Positions 45,633-55,957 of a stretch of 64,000 bases of DNA are shown here, in pieces. The translations under genes were made by a program, and so were the position numbers. The notes under the pieces are model-generated. The model worked only from the letters and a program-made list of their open reading frames with translations. It was not told where the DNA came from and searched no databases. The stretch spans positions 1-64,000 of the forward strand of contig NZ_FOES01000009.1 of assembly GCF_900110685.1 (NCBI RefSeq). The letters run 5' to 3'. The DNA comes from Piscibacillus halophilus (GTDB taxonomy: Bacteria > Bacillota > Bacilli > Bacillales > Alkalibacillaceae). Within the stretch, counting starts at the first letter, position 1; every line of letters begins with the position of its first letter.

Positions 45633-46571
45633 TTATTCAATTTCCTTATTGTCTACATCTTTAATAACTGAGTTTAAACGATTCGAAAACTCTTCTGCTG
45701 TATTAATTCCCATTCGTTTCAAACGGAAATTCATAGCTGCCACTTCTATAATAACGGAGACATTTCGTCCAGGTCTAACTGGAATCGTTGCTTTGGGCAA
45801 ATGCACATCCATTATTTTCATTTTAGTCTCATCTAACCCAAGTCGATCGTATTGTTTATCAGATTCCCAAGTCTCTAGATGAACGACCATCGAGATCCGT
45901 TTATAGTTACGAACCGCCCCTGCACCAAATAGCGTCATAACATTGATAATGCCCAGACCTCGTATTTCAAGTAAATGCTCAATTAAATTCGGTGGATTCC
46001 CAATCAATGTATCATAATCTTCTTGACGAATCTCAACATTATCGTCTGCCACAAGACGATGCCCTCGCTTGACTAACTCTAGTGCTGTTTCACTTTTACC
46101 AATGCCGCTTTTACCAGTTATTAAAACTCCGACACCATAAACATCCACCAACACACCATGTAGAGCTGTTGAAGGTGCAAATTTAGTCTCTAGAAAATTG
46201 GTAAGACGACTAATAACCCTTGTTGTTTTATAAGGAGATCGCATCACGGGTACCCCTGCATGATCAGCTGCTTCCACTAATGCATGCGGCACATCCAGCC
46301 CACGTGTAATCACAATTCCAGGTGTCACATCCGTACACAACTTTTTCATACGATCTTGTATTTCTTTCTGCTTTAAATCATATAAGAAAAGGAGTTCAGT
46401 ACGACCCATTAACTGTAATCGTTCTTTGGGATAGTGGGTAAAATAACCCGCCATTTCCATACCAGGGCGAGAGATATCACTCGTCACAATCTCTCGGTGA
46501 ACACCGTCTTTTCCTGCTACTAATTCTAAATCAAATCGTTCGATTAAATCCTTCGTACGGACCTTAATCAT
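45633..46571 (-). CDS. hprK: HPr kinase/phosphorylase
   Basis: A 312-residue bifunctional enzyme that phosphorylates Ser46 of HPr and Crh with ATP or pyrophosphate and reverses the reaction. The P-loop is [16 protein letters not shown] (about residues 150-165) and the family signature is [20 protein letters not shown]. The N-terminal domain has the regular HprK pattern. It heads the lgt-yvoD-ppaX-yvoF operon. The target crh lies 12 kb away in this window, and ppaX in the same operon removes the pyrophosphate product. Confidence 0.97.
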   Translation of the reverse strand: MIKVRTKDLIERFDLELVAGKDGVHREIVTSDISRPGMEMAGYFTHYPKERLQLMGRTELLFLYDLKQKEIQDRMKKLCTDVTPGIVITRGLDVPHALVEAADHAGVPVMRSPYKTTRVISRLTNFLETKFAPSTALHGVLVDVYGVGVLITGKSGIGKSETALELVKRGHRLVADDNVEIRQEDYDTLIGNPPNLIEHLLEIRGLGIINVMTLFGAGAVRNYKRISMVVHLETWESDKQYDRLGLDETKMKIMDVHLPKATIPVRPGRNVSVIIEVAAMNFRLKRMGINTAEEFSNRLNSVIKDVDNKEIE

Positions 46572-46607
46572 CCGTCTCTCTCCTTCTATGTAACATTATT
46601 AATAACT

Positions 46608-46637
46608 ATATCATATATGAAATTCCCTTATCATCAA
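46608..46637 (-). promoter_or_regulatory. Candidate promoter of hprK
   Basis: On the minus strand TTGATG (46632-46637), an 18-bp spacer and TGATAT (46608-46613), about 40 bp upstream of the hprK ATG. Confidence 0.45.
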
Positions 46638-46954
46638 AATAGATTTAAATAAATAAGTTGTGATGACGTAAGCTAGCTTTCATTTATTGTGGTCACATAT
46701 CACTCCAAATGTGTATAACCAAACAGCTATTTATAAAAATTGATAACTTTAGTTTAAAACAATATATATGATAAAACCAAACAAATTTCATTTTGTTATT
46801 TGTTTAAACAAAGTGTAACAAATTAGGAGCTTGTGTGTTTTTATTTTAAGTCCTTCTCCTTAGGTTAAATTTGAAATAAACATTAAATTATCAGAAAATA
46901 ACCTTGACCACAACAAATATTTTAAAGTCTGAAAACTTCTATTTCAAAGACATA
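46638..46954. other. AT-rich gap without recognisable genes
   Basis: Between the hprK promoter and the yvlD terminator there are over 300 bp of AT-rich DNA. I found no plausible gene, RNA fold, tandem array or repeat that I can name. The stretch near 46781-46822 has runs of complementary sequence (aaacaaa/tttgttt) that can form weak hairpins. A lost gene or an unrecognised small RNA is possible. Confidence 0.5.
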
Positions 46955-46993
46955 ATAAACCCCAGCTAGAGACTTTAAGTCCACTAGCTGGGG
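46955..46993 (-). terminator. Terminator of yvlBD
   Basis: Perfect 10-bp arms ccccagctag (46960-46969) and ctagctgggg (46984-46993) with an inner gact/agtc pairing, followed on the minus strand by TTTATTAT. It lies 14 bp beyond yvlD. Confidence 0.85.
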
Positions 46994-47007
46994 GAAGGAT
47001 TAATTTA

Positions 47008-47364
47008 TTAATCCAACACTTCTTTTAAAATCTTTTGAAGAATGGTATTTAAGATCGTGATAATAATAGCTGCTAATATAGCCGTTCCAAAACCATTGAT
47101 GATAAACGAATCTCCAAGTACTGATTGCGTAATCATAAGGGTAATCGCATTGATTACGAATAAGAAAAGCCCTAACGATAGAATCGTAATCGGTAGCGTT
47201 AAAACCACCAATATCGGCTTTACAATCGCATTTAAAATTCCTAAAATGATACTCGCTATAACGGCTGTTGATAATCCATCAATATCGATGCTTTGAAATA
47301 GCTCATTTACTGCTAATAACGCAATTGTATTAACTACTATTGAAATCAGCCAATTCTTTAACAT
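47008..47364 (-). CDS. yvlD: Phage-holin-family four-helix membrane protein (YvlD-like)
   Basis: A 118-residue protein with four hydrophobic segments (about residues 5-22, 32-53, 55-77 and 90-113). The sequence IASIILGILNAIVKPILVVL, followed by TLPITILSLGLFLFVINA, is characteristic of the DUF360/mycobacterial-type holin-like family. Despite the name there is no prophage context. It lies 14 bp downstream of a yvlB-like gene, as in the B. subtilis yvlABCD operon; the PspC-like yvlC is missing here. Confidence 0.88.
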   Translation of the reverse strand: MLKNWLISIVVNTIALLAVNELFQSIDIDGLSTAVIASIILGILNAIVKPILVVLTLPITILSLGLFLFVINAITLMITQSVLGDSFIINGFGTAILAAIIITILNTILQKILKEVLD

Positions 47365-47378
47365 AACAAAGCTCCTTT

Positions 47379-48455
47379 TTAATTCACCGTATTTACTTTT
47401 ATACTACCCGTCTTTGTTTCAATATCTACATCTAAATAAGGATCATCTTCTGTTGCATTATAGAATTGGACTGTTTTCTTAACCATACGCTCATCCATTT
47501 TTTCTACTACTACGTCAGGTAGATTTACATCAATACTGCCAACACTCGTGTTAGCATGCCCTTTTACTTTAATATTTTTTGGTAAGTACAATTGAGTTGA
47601 CCCAGTTGTTGTATTTAAATCTACGCGCTTTATGTCAAGATTGCGTAAGTAAGTACGTAAACTGCCTGTTGTCACATCGATATCTAAATGTTCAATATGG
47701 CCATCATAATAAACCGAACCTGTAGTTGTTTCTAGTTTAGCCTGAGAGAGTTCCGCATTGTCTAATCTTATTGAGCCATGTTTAGTTTCGACGTATACAG
47801 AGTCACCTTCGTATTGATCGAGACGAATACTTCCATTAATACTTGTAATACGAGCAATATTTATATTTAATTGCCTTGACTTTACTCCACCATTAATCGT
47901 TTTAATATAAGCTTGTTCGTATTTCTTTTCAGGTAAATATATGATAATTTCAGCTGAAACATTCTTCTGTTTTTGGTCAATGTGAAGGGTGTCATTCGTA
48001 ACTCCTATTGAAAACGTATCATCAAACGTTTCTTCTGCCCTACTCTGGTCATCTTCTTTATAAACTTTCCCATTCATTTCAACCTTAACTTCATTTGAAG
48101 TAGATATAATAAACTCAACACTACTATTTGTTAGATCAAAATTAAATTGATTAATTCCATCTGCTGAATAATCATATTGCCTTTTTACATTGACATGATT
48201 AAACGTAAATTCAAACGGACCTTCTTTGACACGTTGGATCGTATCATCAATGAAATTTATAATTCCATCTGTGAAACTTTTTAAATCTTTTTTAATTCCT
48301 TTAAAAGAGTCTTTATTTTCTTCATAGTCAGTTTCCGATTGTTTTTTATGTTGATCCTGATCTTGATCTAATGCATCTAATAGTTTTTCCGCCTCTTCGG
48401 ACGTAATATGTCCTTCTTCTAGTAATTTTAATACTTTATTTCTTTGCTCGTTCAT
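47379..48455 (-). CDS. yvlB: DUF4097-family protein (YvlB-like)
   Basis: A 358-residue protein. The first 30 residues (NKVLKLLEEGHITSEEAEKL) form the SHOCT-like helical motif seen in YvlB. The rest is a repetitive beta-strand domain of the DUF4097 type, with recurring short units such as TTTGSLR, TTTGSTQLYLP, TKHGSIRLDN and TKTGSIKVN. In B. subtilis the yvl operon belongs to the cell-envelope stress response (sigma-W/LiaR-like). No signal peptide is evident. A perfect inverted repeat at 48475-48511 lies just upstream and may be part of its control. Confidence 0.87.
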   Translation of the reverse strand: MNEQRNKVLKLLEEGHITSEEAEKLLDALDQDQDQHKKQSETDYEENKDSFKGIKKDLKSFTDGIINFIDDTIQRVKEGPFEFTFNHVNVKRQYDYSADGINQFNFDLTNSSVEFIISTSNEVKVEMNGKVYKEDDQSRAEETFDDTFSIGVTNDTLHIDQKQKNVSAEIIIYLPEKKYEQAYIKTINGGVKSRQLNINIARITSINGSIRLDQYEGDSVYVETKHGSIRLDNAELSQAKLETTTGSVYYDGHIEHLDIDVTTGSLRTYLRNLDIKRVDLNTTTGSTQLYLPKNIKVKGHANTSVGSIDVNLPDVVVEKMDERMVKKTVQFYNATEDDPYLDVDIETKTGSIKVNTVN

Positions 48456-48474
48456 CTAATGAAATCCTCCTTAT

Positions 48475-48511
48475 AACATCTTACATTAATTGTATGAAAT
48501 CATAAGATGTT
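48475..48511. promoter_or_regulatory. Inverted repeat upstream of yvlB
   Basis: The arms aacatctta (48475-48483) and taagatgtt (48503-48511) are perfect, separated by 19 bp, and lie 20 bp before the yvlB start codon. There is no T-run. It may be an operator half-site pair or a leader hairpin. Confidence 0.4.
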
Positions 48512-48567
48512 AGCCATCAACCAAGAGACCGAAATACCTATAAAATAAAATCGGTCTAGAGACGGAG

Positions 48568-49257
48568 TTAATATTGCACATCATCGACATTCACTTCATA
48601 AAATCCTTCGTAACGGAAACGCTCCATCGCCGCTTCATATTCATCGTCTGCCTCACTATTGGCTAATAATTGACTTAACATTCCTTCTGCTTGTGAGCGA
48701 TGAGCCTTAATCGCATCAAGCTTTTTATCAAAGGAGTCTATTAAATCAATGACAACATTAGGTTTTCCCAATTTTTCGTCACGATCATTTGAAAAAGCTG
48801 TCGCCCATAACGCTGGACGTTTTTCAGAATCTATTCGTCTGACCGCTTCAAAAGCAGCAGCTCCCATCGCATTATGGTCTGGGTGTACGGCGTATCCTGG
48901 ATAGAAGGTAATCACAAGAGTTGCTTCTAGTTCTTCAATATATTTTTTAAATCGTTCAGCCATCTCATTTCTTGGTTCAAACTCGATTGTTTTGTCACGA
49001 TAACCAAGCATTTCTAGATTCATATCAAGTACTTTACAAGCATCTTGTAATTCTTGCTTCCTGATTTCTGGTAATGTTTCTCGATTTGCAAAAAATGGGC
49101 TCCCCATATTCCTTCCCATTTCGCCTAACGTTCCACATAAATATGTAACGGGAACACCGGCTTCTCGAAACTTAGATATGGTACCTGCCGCTCCAAACGA
49201 CTCATCATCTGGATGAGGGTATATGACAACGACATGGTTATGGTCTTCAAAATTCAT
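48568..49257 (-). CDS. bshB2: Bacillithiol biosynthesis deacetylase BshB2
   Basis: A 229-residue LmbE-type zinc hydrolase that removes the acetyl group of GlcNAc-malate during bacillithiol synthesis. Zinc-binding motifs are VVVIYPHPDDESFGAAGT (residues 10-27) and YAVHPDHNAMGAAAF. The pair bshB2-yojF (12 bp apart) is as in B. subtilis (yojG-yojF). It shows that the organism uses bacillithiol as low-molecular-weight thiol. Confidence 0.93.
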   Translation of the reverse strand: MNFEDHNHVVVIYPHPDDESFGAAGTISKFREAGVPVTYLCGTLGEMGRNMGSPFFANRETLPEIRKQELQDACKVLDMNLEMLGYRDKTIEFEPRNEMAERFKKYIEELEATLVITFYPGYAVHPDHNAMGAAAFEAVRRIDSEKRPALWATAFSNDRDEKLGKPNVVIDLIDSFDKKLDAIKAHRSQAEGMLSQLLANSEADDEYEAAMERFRYEGFYEVNVDDVQY

Positions 49258-49268
49258 TTTGGTCCCTC

Positions 49269-49622
49269 CTAGTATGAAAATGGTTCTGGGCTTATTTCTA
49301 GTGCAACCATTAATCTTCCTTCACGATCATGGCCTGCTAAAAGTAATTGCTGCGAATCTGTAAACTCAAAATCCGTTAATCCTTCTGCATAAATCCATCC
49401 AATGTCATGTTTAAGTCCAACTCGGTAAGAACCTTCATGCTCAACGATTTTACCTTGTTTATACGTTAATTGGGCATTACGAATGTACGCACCTACATTA
49501 TAGGCATTTTCGTTAAAATGGCTCGCATAGGCTCCATTGGTCGTCTCTAAATGTACATAAACAGGTTGATTCGTAAACTGATTAATATATTTTTGAACTT
49601 CTTCTAATTTAATGGCCTCCAT
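49269..49622 (-). CDS. yojF: YojF-family protein (DUF1806)
   Basis: A 117-residue small soluble protein, recognised as YojF (DUF1806) by NGAYASHFNENAYNVGAYIRN and by its position beside bshB2. The C-terminal LMVALEISPEPFSY is typical of its family. The function is unknown. It starts 14 bp after uvrA ends, so expression with the SOS-regulated uvrBA transcript is likely. Confidence 0.88.
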   Translation of the reverse strand: MEAIKLEEVQKYINQFTNQPVYVHLETTNGAYASHFNENAYNVGAYIRNAQLTYKQGKIVEHEGSYRVGLKHDIGWIYAEGLTDFEFTDSQQLLLAGHDREGRLMVALEISPEPFSY

Positions 49623-49635
49623 GGCTATTCCCCTT

Positions 49636-52506
49636 TCATTTAGCCGTACTTTCTAATATTTTGTCTTTCATTCGTTGCCGATCACGTTCAAGAACTGGTC
49701 CAAGATATTGACCTGTAAATGATTCATTAACTTCTGCGATATCCTCAGGTGTGCCAGTCGCTAAAATTTGACCGCCACCTTCTCCGCCTTCTGGTCCTAA
49801 GTCGATGATATAATCTGCTGTTTTGATGACGTCTAAGTTGTGCTCAATAATTAATACTGAATCCCCATTATCAACGAGGCGTTGTAAAACATTTAACAAT
49901 CTGGATATGTCATGAACGTGAAGTCCTGTTGTTGGTTCATCTAATATATAAAATGAACGACCGTTGGAACGGCGGTGCAATTCACTCGCTAATTTGACGC
50001 GTTGAGCCTCACCACCGGACAGCGTTGTAGCAGGTTGCCCTAATCGAATATAACCTAATCCAACATCATCAATCGTTTGAAGTTTACGTTTTATTTTAGG
50101 GATATTCTCAAAAAACTCCAACGCTTCTTCAATCCGCATATTCAACACATCAGCTATACTCTTACCTTTATACTTCACCTCTAACGTCTCACGATTGTAT
50201 CGCTTACCATGACATACTTCACAAGGTACGTACACATCAGGCAAGAAATGCATTTCGATTTTAATAATTCCATCACCTTTACAAGCTTCACAACGTCCGC
50301 CTTTTACATTAAAACTAAAACGGCCTTTGTTATAACCACGAATTTTGGCTTCGCTCGTTTGGGCAAACACATCACGAATATCATCAAATACCCCAGTATA
50401 AGTGGCAGGGTTTGAGCGAGGCGTACGCCCGATAGGTGATTGATCAATATCGATTACTTTCTCTAGGTGATCAATACCTCTAATTTCTTTATGCTTACCT
50501 GGCTTCGTTTTTCCTCTGTGTAGTTTTTGGGAAAGAGATTTATATAAAATTTCGTTAATTAATGTACTCTTTCCAGAACCTGAAACACCGGTGACGACTG
50601 TCATCACCCCTAATGGGATAGACACATCTACCTTTTTAAGGTTATTTTCTTCTGCTTTTTTAATTTCAAGCATTCGTTTTTTATCCACTTTACGGCGCTC
50701 ACTTGGTAATGGGATAAATTTTTTACCGCTTAAGTATTGACCCGTTAACGATTGCTCGTTTTCCATCACTTCTTGCGGTGTTCCGTTAGCCACGATTTCC
50801 CCACCTTGGGCCCCAGCACCTGGACCAATATCAACGAGCCAATCCGCCGCTAACATCGTATCTTCATCGTGTTCAACGACGATGAGTGTGTTATCTAAAT
50901 CTCGCATTCTTTTTAAGGTATTAATTAACCGGTCGTTGTCTCGTTGGTGAAGTCCAATTGATGGTTCGTCTAAAACGTATAATACACCTGTTAAGGCTGA
51001 CCCTATTTGTGTTGCTAAACGAATTCGTTGAGCTTCCCCACCCGATAAAGTACCAGCAGAACGGGAAAGTGTTAAATAACTTAGCCCCACATTAACTAAA
51101 AAGGTTAGCCGATCGTTAATTTCTTTTACAATCATTTTCGCAATTTGTTCTTCTTTTTCACTTAACTCAATCGACTGGATCCACTCAAGTGAATGAGCAA
51201 CCGACTTTTCCGTTACTTGACCAATGTGAATTCCATTAACTTTTACTGATAAAGCTTCTTCTGATAATCGGTAACCGTCACACGTTGGACATGTCTTCTG
51301 AGCCATGTACTTTTCCATCTGTTCACGAACATAACTAGAAACAGTTTCATGGTATCGACGTGAGACATTCGAAATAACACCTTCAAAATAGATTTCATTC
51401 TCTCTAACATTACCTCGATCATTCTCATACCTAAATAAAATGCGCTCTTTTCCACTGCCATATAAAATGATATTTAACTGTTTTTTCGGTAAATCCTTAA
51501 TTGGAGTATCCATATCAATGCCATAATGATCACAGACAGATTTTAATAGTGATGGATAGTATTGGGACGATATGGGCTTCCACGGTGCAATCGCATGTTG
51601 ATTTAACGATAAATCCCAGTCTGGAATGACTAAATCTAGATCAACTTCTAATTTTGCACCTAAACCATCACAGGTCGGGCATGCACCAAAAGGACTGTTA
51701 AACGAAAACAATCTTGGCTCTAATTCACCGATTGTAAAACCACATTTCGGACAAGCATGATTCTCATTAAAAAACAACTCGTCTCCGTCGATTACATCAA
51801 CAATTACTTGGCCACCGCTTAATTTCAAGGCCGTTTCAAGTGAATCAGATAATCTTGATTCAATCCCTTCTTTTACAATTAAACGGTCAACGACCACATC
51901 GATATTATGCTTTTTGTTTTTTTCTAATTGAATGTCTTCACTAACCTCTCGCATCTCTCCATCAATGCGTAAGCGGATATAACCCTCTTTCTTAAGGTCC
52001 TCAATAACTTTAGCATGTTCACCTTTACGTCCAGATACAACTGGAGCTAAAATTTGTAACTTCGTACGTTCTTCTAATTCCAATGTACGATCAACCATTT
52101 GTTCAACCGTTTGAGCCGTAATTTCTTCTCCATGAATCGGACATATCGGATGTCCTACTCTTGCATATAATAAACGAAGGTAATCATATACTTCAGTTAC
52201 TGTTCCCACTGTTGAACGTGGATTACGACTTGTGGTTTTCTGGTCAATTGAAATCGCCGGTGATAATCCCTCAATGGCATCAACATCTGGCTTATCCATC
52301 TGCCCTAAAAATTGACGAGCATATGCAGATAAGGACTCGACATATCGTCGCTGTCCTTCAGCATAAATCGTGTCAAAAGCTAATGATGACTTACCCGATC
52401 CTGATAGACCTGTCATCACAACTAATTTATTTTTAGGGATTTTTATATCGATATCTTTTAAATTATGGGCACGTGCCCCTTGAACCGTAATAGACTTCAT
52501 CGCCAA
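49636..52506 (-). CDS. uvrA: Excinuclease ABC subunit UvrA
   Basis: A 956-residue DNA-damage-recognition ATPase of nucleotide excision repair. Two ABC modules are seen: Walker A motifs [15 protein letters not shown] (near residue 30) and [15 protein letters not shown] (near 645), and two LSGGEAQR signatures. Zinc-finger cysteines are visible as HACPKCGF with CPTCDGLG in the first module, and [12 protein letters not shown] with [11 protein letters not shown] in the second. The start may be TTG at 52506 ([10 protein letters not shown], as in B. subtilis) or the ATG two codons later. It starts 4 bp after uvrB. Confidence 0.97.
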   Translation of the reverse strand: MAMKSITVQGARAHNLKDIDIKIPKNKLVVMTGLSGSGKSSLAFDTIYAEGQRRYVESLSAYARQFLGQMDKPDVDAIEGLSPAISIDQKTTSRNPRSTVGTVTEVYDYLRLLYARVGHPICPIHGEEITAQTVEQMVDRTLELEERTKLQILAPVVSGRKGEHAKVIEDLKKEGYIRLRIDGEMREVSEDIQLEKNKKHNIDVVVDRLIVKEGIESRLSDSLETALKLSGGQVIVDVIDGDELFFNENHACPKCGFTIGELEPRLFSFNSPFGACPTCDGLGAKLEVDLDLVIPDWDLSLNQHAIAPWKPISSQYYPSLLKSVCDHYGIDMDTPIKDLPKKQLNIILYGSGKERILFRYENDRGNVRENEIYFEGVISNVSRRYHETVSSYVREQMEKYMAQKTCPTCDGYRLSEEALSVKVNGIHIGQVTEKSVAHSLEWIQSIELSEKEEQIAKMIVKEINDRLTFLVNVGLSYLTLSRSAGTLSGGEAQRIRLATQIGSALTGVLYVLDEPSIGLHQRDNDRLINTLKRMRDLDNTLIVVEHDEDTMLAADWLVDIGPGAGAQGGEIVANGTPQEVMENEQSLTGQYLSGKKFIPLPSERRKVDKKRMLEIKKAEENNLKKVDVSIPLGVMTVVTGVSGSGKSTLINEILYKSLSQKLHRGKTKPGKHKEIRGIDHLEKVIDIDQSPIGRTPRSNPATYTGVFDDIRDVFAQTSEAKIRGYNKGRFSFNVKGGRCEACKGDGIIKIEMHFLPDVYVPCEVCHGKRYNRETLEVKYKGKSIADVLNMRIEEALEFFENIPKIKRKLQTIDDVGLGYIRLGQPATTLSGGEAQRVKLASELHRRSNGRSFYILDEPTTGLHVHDISRLLNVLQRLVDNGDSVLIIEHNLDVIKTADYIIDLGPEGGEGGGQILATGTPEDIAEVNESFTGQYLGPVLERDRQRMKDKILESTAK

Positions 52507-52510
52507 AAGA

Positions 52511-54481
52511 TCATCCTTCCGCTTTTAACTCTAATAAGGCATCACGTAATTCCATTGCTTTTTCAAAATCTAATTCTTTAGCAGCTTGTTTCATTTCTGC
52601 TTCCATACGTTCGATCAATTCTGCTTTTTCTTCTTTAGTTAAGTTGTTATATTGCGCAACCTTGTCTTCTTTCTCATCCGATTCATAAGTCGCACGTATG
52701 ACATCTCGTATTTCTTTCTTGATTGTCTTAGGTGTAATTCCATGTTCCTCATTGTAAGCTATTTGTCTCTCACGGCGTCGATACGTTTCATCAATCGCAA
52801 ACTGCATTGACTTCGTAATCTTATCGGCATACATAATCACTTCACCGTTCTCATTACGAGCTGCACGACCAATTGTCTGAACGAGTGACCGATCCGAACG
52901 TAAAAATCCTTCCTTATCCGCATCCAATATAGCCACTAATGAAACTTCAGGTAAATCGAGTCCTTCACGTAATAAGTTAATTCCAACGAGTACATCATAA
53001 ACGCCTAAACGTAAATCCCTTATAATCTCAATTCTTTCAAGTGTCTTAATTTCTGAGTGAAGATAGGCGACTTTAATGCCCATCTCTTGTAAGTAGTTTG
53101 TTAAGTCCTCTGCCATCTTAATCGTTAAAGTCGTGACTAAGACCCGTTCTTCACGTTCTTTACGTTTATTAATTTCCCCGATTAAATTATCAATTTGTCC
53201 TTTAATCGGACGAACATCAATTTTCGGATCCAACAAACCAGTCGGACGAATAATCTGCTCAATCACACCCGGAGAATGTTCTAATTCATAGTCACCTGGT
53301 GTCGCGGATACGTATAAGATATTTTCAATATGTTTTTCAAACTCTTCAAACTTCAATGGTCGGTTATCTAAAGCTGAAGGTAATCGGAAACCATGATCTA
53401 CTAATGTCATTTTACGAGCTCGGTCCCCATTGTACATACCACGTATTTGAGGTAAGGTCACGTGAGATTCATCAATCACAATTAACGAATCATCTGGAAA
53501 ATAATCTAATAAGGTATATGGCATTGAGCCTGGTTCACGAAAAGCTAAATGCCTAGAATAATTCTCAATCCCTGAGCAAAAGCCCATTTCATTCATCATT
53601 TCTAAATCATACTTTGTACGCTGTTCTAGACGTTGGGCTTCTAACAGCTTCCCTTCTTCATGAAACTTTTCAAGCTGTTCTTCTAATTCTTTTTCGATAT
53701 TCTTTATCGCACGTTTCATTTTCTCTTCTCTAGTTACGAAGTGAGAAGCAGGGAAAATGGCAACATGTTCACGATCTCCAACGATTTCCCCCGTTAAGGC
53801 ATCTACTTCACGAATACGATCGATTTCATCTCCAAAAAACTCGATTCGTATACAGTGCTCTTCTCGAGAGGCAGGAATAATTTCAACAGAATCGCCTCGA
53901 ACTCGGAAGGTACCACGCTGAAAATCAATATCGTTACGAGCATATTGGATATCAACTAAATCGCGAAGAACTTGATCACGTTCTTTTTCCATACCAACAC
54001 GTAACGATAAAACTAAGTCTCTATATTCTTCAGGAGAACCTAAACCGTAAATACATGACACACTCGCCACAATCAAGACATCATTTCGTTCAAATAACGA
54101 TGATGTCGCTGAGTGACGTAATTTATCAATCTCGTCATTAATACTCGCATCTTTTTCAATATAAGTGTCAGTCTGAGGGACATAAGCCTCCGGTTGATAA
54201 TAATCGTAATAACTCACAAAATATTCAACTGCATTATTTGGGAAAAACTCTTTAAACTCACTATAGAGTTGTCCTGCTAATGTTTTATTGTGAGCAATGA
54301 CTAAAGTCGGACGGTTAATCTCCTTAACAACGTTCGAAACCGTAAACGTCTTACCAGTACCCGTTGCCCCTAATAAGGTTTGGTGTCTTTCATTTTTATG
54401 AATACCATTGACTATTTTCTCAATAGCTTTAGGTTGATCTCCTTGAGGTTCAAACTGCGAATGAAGTTCAAACTGATTCAC
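52511..54481 (-). CDS. uvrB: Excinuclease ABC subunit UvrB
   Basis: A 656-residue helicase-like repair protein that verifies damage and recruits UvrC. Walker A is [15 protein letters not shown] near residue 37, the DNA-holding beta-hairpin is [15 protein letters not shown], Walker B is [10 protein letters not shown], and motif VI is QTIGRAARN. The C-terminal UVR domain ([20 protein letters not shown]) binds UvrC. The start codon is GTG at 54481, with ggagatgat upstream. A LexA box overlaps the promoter, so uvrB-uvrA should be SOS-induced. Confidence 0.97.
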   Translation of the reverse strand: MNQFELHSQFEPQGDQPKAIEKIVNGIHKNERHQTLLGATGTGKTFTVSNVVKEINRPTLVIAHNKTLAGQLYSEFKEFFPNNAVEYFVSYYDYYQPEAYVPQTDTYIEKDASINDEIDKLRHSATSSLFERNDVLIVASVSCIYGLGSPEEYRDLVLSLRVGMEKERDQVLRDLVDIQYARNDIDFQRGTFRVRGDSVEIIPASREEHCIRIEFFGDEIDRIREVDALTGEIVGDREHVAIFPASHFVTREEKMKRAIKNIEKELEEQLEKFHEEGKLLEAQRLEQRTKYDLEMMNEMGFCSGIENYSRHLAFREPGSMPYTLLDYFPDDSLIVIDESHVTLPQIRGMYNGDRARKMTLVDHGFRLPSALDNRPLKFEEFEKHIENILYVSATPGDYELEHSPGVIEQIIRPTGLLDPKIDVRPIKGQIDNLIGEINKRKEREERVLVTTLTIKMAEDLTNYLQEMGIKVAYLHSEIKTLERIEIIRDLRLGVYDVLVGINLLREGLDLPEVSLVAILDADKEGFLRSDRSLVQTIGRAARNENGEVIMYADKITKSMQFAIDETYRRRERQIAYNEEHGITPKTIKKEIRDVIRATYESDEKEDKVAQYNNLTKEEKAELIERMEAEMKQAAKELDFEKAMELRDALLELKAEG

Positions 54482-54513
54482 AACATCATCTCCAATGTCA
54501 TTAAACTACATTT

Positions 54514-54543
54514 ATTGTAACATAAAACGCGAACAAAAGTTCT
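54514..54543 (-). promoter_or_regulatory. LexA-controlled promoter of uvrBA
   Basis: AGAACTTTTGTTCG (54530-54543, minus strand) differs at one base from the Bacillus SOS box CGAAC-N4-GTTCG. Downstream of it is a -10 TACAAT (54514-54519) with an extended TG motif. The box covers the -35 region. This is the expected LexA site for uvrBA. Confidence 0.85.
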
Positions 54544-54612
54544 GTTTTTATTATTTTTTTCTATTTTAAGGATAAGTTTGTCAAGCAAATTTTGCAAAGA
54601 ATGTGGACTAAG

Positions 54613-54643
54613 AAAAAAAGCTCGAATACAATGTACTCGAGCT
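54613..54643 (-). terminator. Terminator of minJ, overlapping its stop codon
   Basis: The arms agctcga (54619-54625) and tcgagct (54637-54643), with an inner tac/gta pairing, are followed on the minus strand by a T7 run. The minJ TAG (54642-54644) overlaps one arm. Confidence 0.88.
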
Positions 54644-55835
54644 AGCTGATTTCTTCATTTTTCAAAGTGAATCGCGGGGTTTCTTTTACAAAGATTAATC
54701 CTAGTTCATGATATTCTCCTTCATACAAGGCTCTTTGAACAAATCGCACCTCACCTGTTAAATCTCTTACAGCCATTTTACAAAATGTACGATGATCGCT
54801 CATGACTTCATAAAATTCTTGCTCATTCGTCACACTTTGATCATGGATTTTCTCTATTACTTCCCCTACTACGAGTCCCATTTCATCTGCTGGGGAACCG
54901 GGAATGACTCCAACAATAATGATGCCATTCTGTTTAGGGGTGAATATAGTTGATTTTTCTCGATCTATAAAACGTAACAAGTAATGAACGGTTGCCCTAC
55001 CAATCATAGCTAGGCCAATCAGATAAATACTCATTTCTTCATAAAGGTACACGACATATGCAGAAGCTAATAGGACGATGAACAGACCCGTTAAAGCTAT
55101 AGCTGTCTTACGTGTGCCCACGTCCGTAAACTGACCTTGAAAACGTTGAGAATAACCTATTAGAAAAGGGAATAATACAAGTCCAAATTGATCACCTAAC
55201 CCGAATGCAGGCCACCAGTCAAAAACACTTAATTCTAAAGCACCTGATGGAACAGGAATAAAAGCAGGTACCAATAAAAGTCTTTTGACTAAATGACGAC
55301 CAATGTATTTGCCTCTGTTCCCTTTTTGTAACTCAGGAAACGACTGATCTCTTTTGCTAGTTGAAATTAATAAAATTTCAACTAAAAATAATGCGATTAA
55401 TAAATAACTCACTAACACTATGTCAACTTGAAAAGCAGGTTCAATCAACGAGGGTAGTTGGACATTAAATTGTTCAATTAACCACATTATAATCGCAACG
55501 ACACCAACAGTATAAACGGGAGATAATAACCAAACTTGATGAACAAGTAAACTGATGGTTACAACAGCTGTCCAGAACCATAACCATTCGATCGTAAACA
55601 TGGAACCAGATACGATCATAGATGTTGATAAAATGATTCCAAATGAAATACCTAATAGCCAAGTGCGATTCCACTCAGAACCAATTGGGAAAACTCGATG
55701 ACGAAACATTTTTCGATCCTTCTTAATTCTTTGATACCCCGTCCAAAACGTAAATAAAATAGCCAAATAAAATATTGGTTGAGCAAACAACCATAATAGT
55801 CCAAATCCTAGCTCTTTAATCCATTCCATTGGCAT
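54642..55835 (-). CDS. minJ: Division-site determinant MinJ-like PDZ membrane protein
   Basis: A 397-residue membrane protein with about eight hydrophobic segments in the first 280 residues and a C-terminal cytoplasmic PDZ domain (GIIIVGVIPGSPADEMGLVV, GEVIEKIHDQSVTNEQEFYE). Position next to ctpB-ftsEX and length match B. subtilis MinJ (397), which links DivIVA to MinCD at the poles and division sites. The frame starts with TTG at 55844; the ATG at 55835 (MPMEWIKELG) is preferred, but its ribosome-binding site (gggggc) is moderately placed for either. Confidence 0.85.
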   Translation of the reverse strand: MPMEWIKELGFGLLWLFAQPIFYLAILFTFWTGYQRIKKDRKMFRHRVFPIGSEWNRTWLLGISFGIILSTSMIVSGSMFTIEWLWFWTAVVTISLLVHQVWLLSPVYTVGVVAIIMWLIEQFNVQLPSLIEPAFQVDIVLVSYLLIALFLVEILLISTSKRDQSFPELQKGNRGKYIGRHLVKRLLLVPAFIPVPSGALELSVFDWWPAFGLGDQFGLVLFPFLIGYSQRFQGQFTDVGTRKTAIALTGLFIVLLASAYVVYLYEEMSIYLIGLAMIGRATVHYLLRFIDREKSTIFTPKQNGIIIVGVIPGSPADEMGLVVGEVIEKIHDQSVTNEQEFYEVMSDHRTFCKMAVRDLTGEVRFVQRALYEGEYHELGLIFVKETPRFTLKNEEIS

Positions 55836-55924
55836 TGCTGTCAAAGCCCCCGTTCAGGATGTATTTCTTAACTATATAAATTCTTCAAGTATAAAAATAA
55901 ATCCTTCATATTATAGAAATAGAT

Positions 55925-55947
55925 GACTCAACAAAATGTGTTGAGCC
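55925..55947 (-). terminator. Hairpin after ctpB
   Basis: The arms ctcaaca (55927-55933) and tgttgag (55939-55945) close a small hairpin. The following minus-strand sequence is only weakly U-rich, so it is a modest terminator at best. It lies 11 bp beyond ctpB. Confidence 0.5.
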
Positions 55948-55957
55948 ACCTATATTT

